A stretch of DNA of 64,000 nucleotides from assembly GCF_002288925.2 (NCBI RefSeq), contig NW_022098031.1, positions 14,653,824 through 14,717,823 of the forward strand, given 5' to 3'. Position numbers and translations under genes: made by a program. Below, piece after piece: positions 60,987 to 64,000 of the stretch (positions are counted from its first letter, which is position 1; every line of letters begins with the position of its first letter). This stretch comes from Delphinapterus leucas (lineage: Eukaryota > Chordata > Mammalia > Artiodactyla > Monodontidae). The notes under the pieces are model-generated. The model worked only from the letters and a program-made list of their open reading frames with translations. It did not search any database and was not told the DNA's origin.

Positions 60987-61649
60987 AAAAGGCCATATAG
61001 TAAATTTTTTTGGCTTTTCAGGCCATACATTCTCTGTTGAAACTACTTAATGCTGCCATTGTCACAAAAGCACCCACAGACAATATGCAAAGGAATGGGC
61101 ACAACTGTGTTCCAATAAAGCTTTATTTAAAAAACAGGTTCTAGGCTATTTGGACTGCAGGCCATAGTTTGTTGACCCCTGCTTTACAGCATACAAGGAA
61201 AATATACTCTGTTATTTTCTCTGCATACTTCTTTATGCAGTTGATGGTACTGCCATTTTCCCAATCTCCAAGAGGGAGATTCAAAATTATGAATGATATT
61301 TACATCTTCTCCCACACTGAAAGTATTGCTAAGTCATGTTACCCTTTTTGTCCACCTTTTGGTCCTTATGTTTCTTTATCCAAGATGGAGAAAATCATTC
61401 TTACCAATCTCTGTTGTAAAGTGTCATATTTTAATTGTTCTGTCTTAACTTGGTTCAACCACATCAGCCCTACTACATCAAGCCTCTTTCCTCATATGTC
61501 TAATTCTTTTCATGTCCTTTGATATTTATATTATATTGCTATAGTAGAGTCTGGTTGTAACACTAACTTTTCAGTCAATTTTGATATTCATAGGGGTCAA
61601 ATCATGTTACCTATACCATTAATTACCACCATAAATGTTTAATACAACT

Positions 61650-62215
61650 AATAATCTTCTATTGCCATGTAACAAATTACCACAAATTTAGTGGCTTCAA
61701 ACAACATACACTTATTATGTCACAGTTTCTGTAGATCAGGAAATTTGGGCACAGCTTAGCTGGATCCTCTGCTCAGGGTCTCATAAGGCTTCAATCAAGG
61801 TGTTGGCTGGGGCTGCAGTCTCATCTGAGGCTTGGGGCCCTCTTCCAAGCTCATTTGGGTAGTTGTTAGCAGAATTAATTTCCTTATAGCTGTAAAACTC
61901 ATGACAGCTTGCTTCTTGGCAGGAATATCTCTGAGCTCAGGAAAGGCCTAAACTCTCCTTTAAAGGGCTCGCCTCATTAGATCAGGCCCACTCAGGATAA
62001 TCTCTCTTTGATTAACTCAAAAGTCAACTAATTGGGGATCTTAATTATATTCGCAAAATCTCTTCACCTTTCTCATCTAACATAACATAATGACAAGAGT
62101 GACAGCCTAATAGATTCACAGGTCCTGACCATACTTTAGGGGAAGGGATCATATAGTGTATATACCATGGGATGAAAATCTTGGAAGCCATATTAAAATT
62201 CTGCCTACCACAATA
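61650..62215 (-). mobile_element. MaLR (MLT1-type) LTR, antisense
   Basis: ATTGCCATGTAACAAATTAC, AGTGGCTTCAAACAAC and AAGGTGTTGGCTGGGGCTG are MaLR LTR phrases in reverse. Old and without internal genes. Confidence 0.8.
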
Positions 62216-62991
62216 TCATAAGATGACTTATGAGACCATGAGTTTGCCCTTCAAAGTCTGTATTTTAAGATACTTTAATACATTAAAAATTCTTATATTA
62301 GAAATAATAACAATCTAAACAATGAAAGTATCAAACTGTTGGTACCATTTTTAAGGGTGTGATGTCAACCCTATAATAAGTCTATTATAATAAGTCAGGA
62401 TGAAACTACCATTTTAGATTAAAATTCTTTTATCTATTATTGGCTTAATGGATTTTAAATTGAGTTTTCTGAAGGGATAGATTTCAAATTAAATTCCATT
62501 TGAGCAAATAAAAAAGCATTTATTCATTTCAGCATTTTTCTCTTTATTTTTTTCATAAGTAGAAATTTTATTTGTTCAACCCACTTCATTGTATTCTTGA
62601 AATATGCCATAATCCTTTCTTTTTTTTTCAGTATCCTTATGGTTGAATTCATGTATTACCACAGCAAGTGATTCAGAATTTGAGAGTTCCTTCCCGTAGC
62701 CTAGGATATATGATACTTTGAAATGAAGCTGTTGCTGAAAATAAAGGACTATAATTAAATATAACAGTGAATGGAATGTCAATTCAAACTTAATATCAGG
62801 AAAAGCTTCTAAATGGAGTGCTTTGTTGATTTTGGAAGTGTCTTCTGAAAATAGACTGGCTGTTTTATAAAACAGCCTGAATCAAACATTAGCAAATATC
62901 CTGTAGGACATATCCTGCTTTTTTGAGCGATGTGCTAACTGACAATGTTCTAACTTCTTTTGCAGATATGAGAACTAGACTTGTTTTGTTT
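62216..62991 (+). other. Presumed C12orf56 intron, AT-rich
   Basis: No exon with splice sites and no named repeat can be supported here. The same applies to 53.8-54.97 kb, 61.2-61.6 kb and 63.36-64.0 kb. Confidence 0.5.
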
Positions 62992-63356
62992 TTTTTTAAT
63001 TAATTAATTTATTTAGTTAGTTATTTTTGGCTGTGTTGGGTCTTTGTTGCTGCACGCAGGCTTTCTTTTTTCTGGTTGCAGTGAGCGGGGGCTACTCTTC
63101 CTTGCAGTGCACAGGCCTCTCATTGTGTTGGCTTCTCTTGTTGCAGAGCATGGGCTCTAGGCATGCGGGCTTCATTAGTTGTGGCACATGGGCTCAGTAG
63201 TTGTGGCTCACGGACTCTAGAGCGCAGGCTCAGTAGTTGTGGCGCACGGACTTAGTTGCTCTGCGGCATGTGGGATCTTCCCGGACCAGGGCTTGAACCC
63301 GTGTCCCCTGAATTGGCAGGCGGATTCTTAACCACTGAGCCACCAGGGAAGCCCTA
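62992..63356 (-). mobile_element. Long-form CHR SINE
   Basis: Complete reverse-oriented element with CTAGACTTGTTTT duplicated on both sides. Confidence 0.9.
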
Positions 63357-64000
63357 GACTTGTTTTTTGAGTTGGAGAAACGAGGGGAATTATATTTCTA
63401 GTAGAATTTTGGTAAACTTCTAACCATGGTAATGATTTAAATGATTGTAAAAAGATTAGGAAGCCTCAAATATTACTAAACAAGGATTGTTTATATTCTT
63501 CTTTATTCCATTATGAAAGGAATGCTTAAGGTTATAGAGAATTTTTATACAGTCCTGTATGTAAATTCTTTTATTGCTCCTATCTGTCAAAGCTACTCTG
63601 ATACTGACTTCAATTAGGCAACTGATATTTTCAGTGGCCTGCCTTCAGCTCCTTTTCAACCATACATGGGTTGTACTATACATATGAAAATAGGGTTACT
63701 AACCCAGCTTCTCAGGATGCACGTTTTGAATTGTGATTTTGTGTGTGTGTGCCTTTTTATTTTCAAATACTGTGATATATTATTCAAATATATAGTAACA
63801 TTTAAGTGAGTTATTAGTGTACGTTAGTGGACTGTACTAACAGTCCACATTTTTGTTTGAAATCAAAAGGCTTCAAGTTTAATACTAGTTTTATTCACTA
63901 ATAGCTAGTGATCTTTAGTGGAACAGTAAACCTCTGAAATGCTTTGTTAAAAAAAGGTTTCTCGAGTCAAAAAACTTAAGAGATAAGCGTTTTAAGAAAT

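Larger units (their letters stand above)
54979..61181. mobile_element. hAT-type DNA transposon split by nested insertions
   Basis: The left end CAGGGATGGTCAAAC is at 54979 and the right end, complementary GTTTGTTGACCCCTG, finishes at 61181. Both halves join across the insertion at GGCCATATAGTA. The outer flanks CATTATAG and CTTTACAG match at 6 of 8 bases, as expected for a decayed 8-bp hAT target duplication. Confidence 0.8.

Noticed and set aside
2570..63356. tRNA genes suggested by A/B-box-like heads
   Set aside because: These are the tRNA-derived heads of CHR SINEs (B-box-like GGTTCGTGCC). None folds into a complete tRNA context.

Overview
This is a mammalian nuclear window, and the repeats point to a cetacean. 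About two dozen insertions belong to the tRNA-derived CHR SINE family of whales, hippos and ruminants. They occur as a short, CpG-rich, well-preserved form (about 200 bp) and a longer, older form (about 300-350 bp). L1 3' ends of cetartiodactyl type, MIR, L2, MaLR LTRs and Tigger/hAT DNA transposons fill most of the rest. The short, clean SINE form suggests a toothed whale, but the species cannot be settled by eye.

Two genes lie head to head, in the same order as human 12q14.2. On the minus strand the 5' part of XPOT (exportin-T, the tRNA export receptor) runs from a CpG-island promoter at about 7.84-8.86 kb towards the left edge. The start-codon exon is at 4904-4771 and the next coding exon at 989-907; both look intact and the gene continues beyond position 1. 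On the plus strand the homologue of C12orf56, a protein of unknown function, starts in a second CpG island at about 16.0-16.6 kb. Seven of its coding exons can be placed: 16301-16553, 24791-24863, 33094-33505, 37531-37604, about 46245-46389, 52953-53059 and 53697-53786. Their splice phases chain correctly from 24791 to the end of the window.

The main biological result is that C12orf56 looks inactivated. Exon 1 carries a one-base frameshift, the 412-base exon has an in-frame TAG, and the exon at 46.2 kb has AT where its acceptor AG should be. The exon expected between 16.55 and 24.79 kb was not found. XPOT, an essential housekeeping gene, is undamaged where visible.

Layout: 1-4.9 kb XPOT exons and introns; 4.9-7.8 kb XPOT 5' intron; 7.8-8.9 kb XPOT CpG island, with an E-box cluster just behind it; 9-16 kb intergenic repeats; 16-54 kb C12orf56 with repeat-filled introns; 54-64 kb last visible intron, holding an L1 (5.6 kb) nested in a SINE nested in a hAT transposon. 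Several perfect hairpins or palindromes (15-, 15-, 42- and 19-bp arms) and a 135-bp triplication look like local replication-error events. No CRISPR array, operon or prokaryotic or viral gene system is present. Most long open frames are translations of SINE or L1 sequence.
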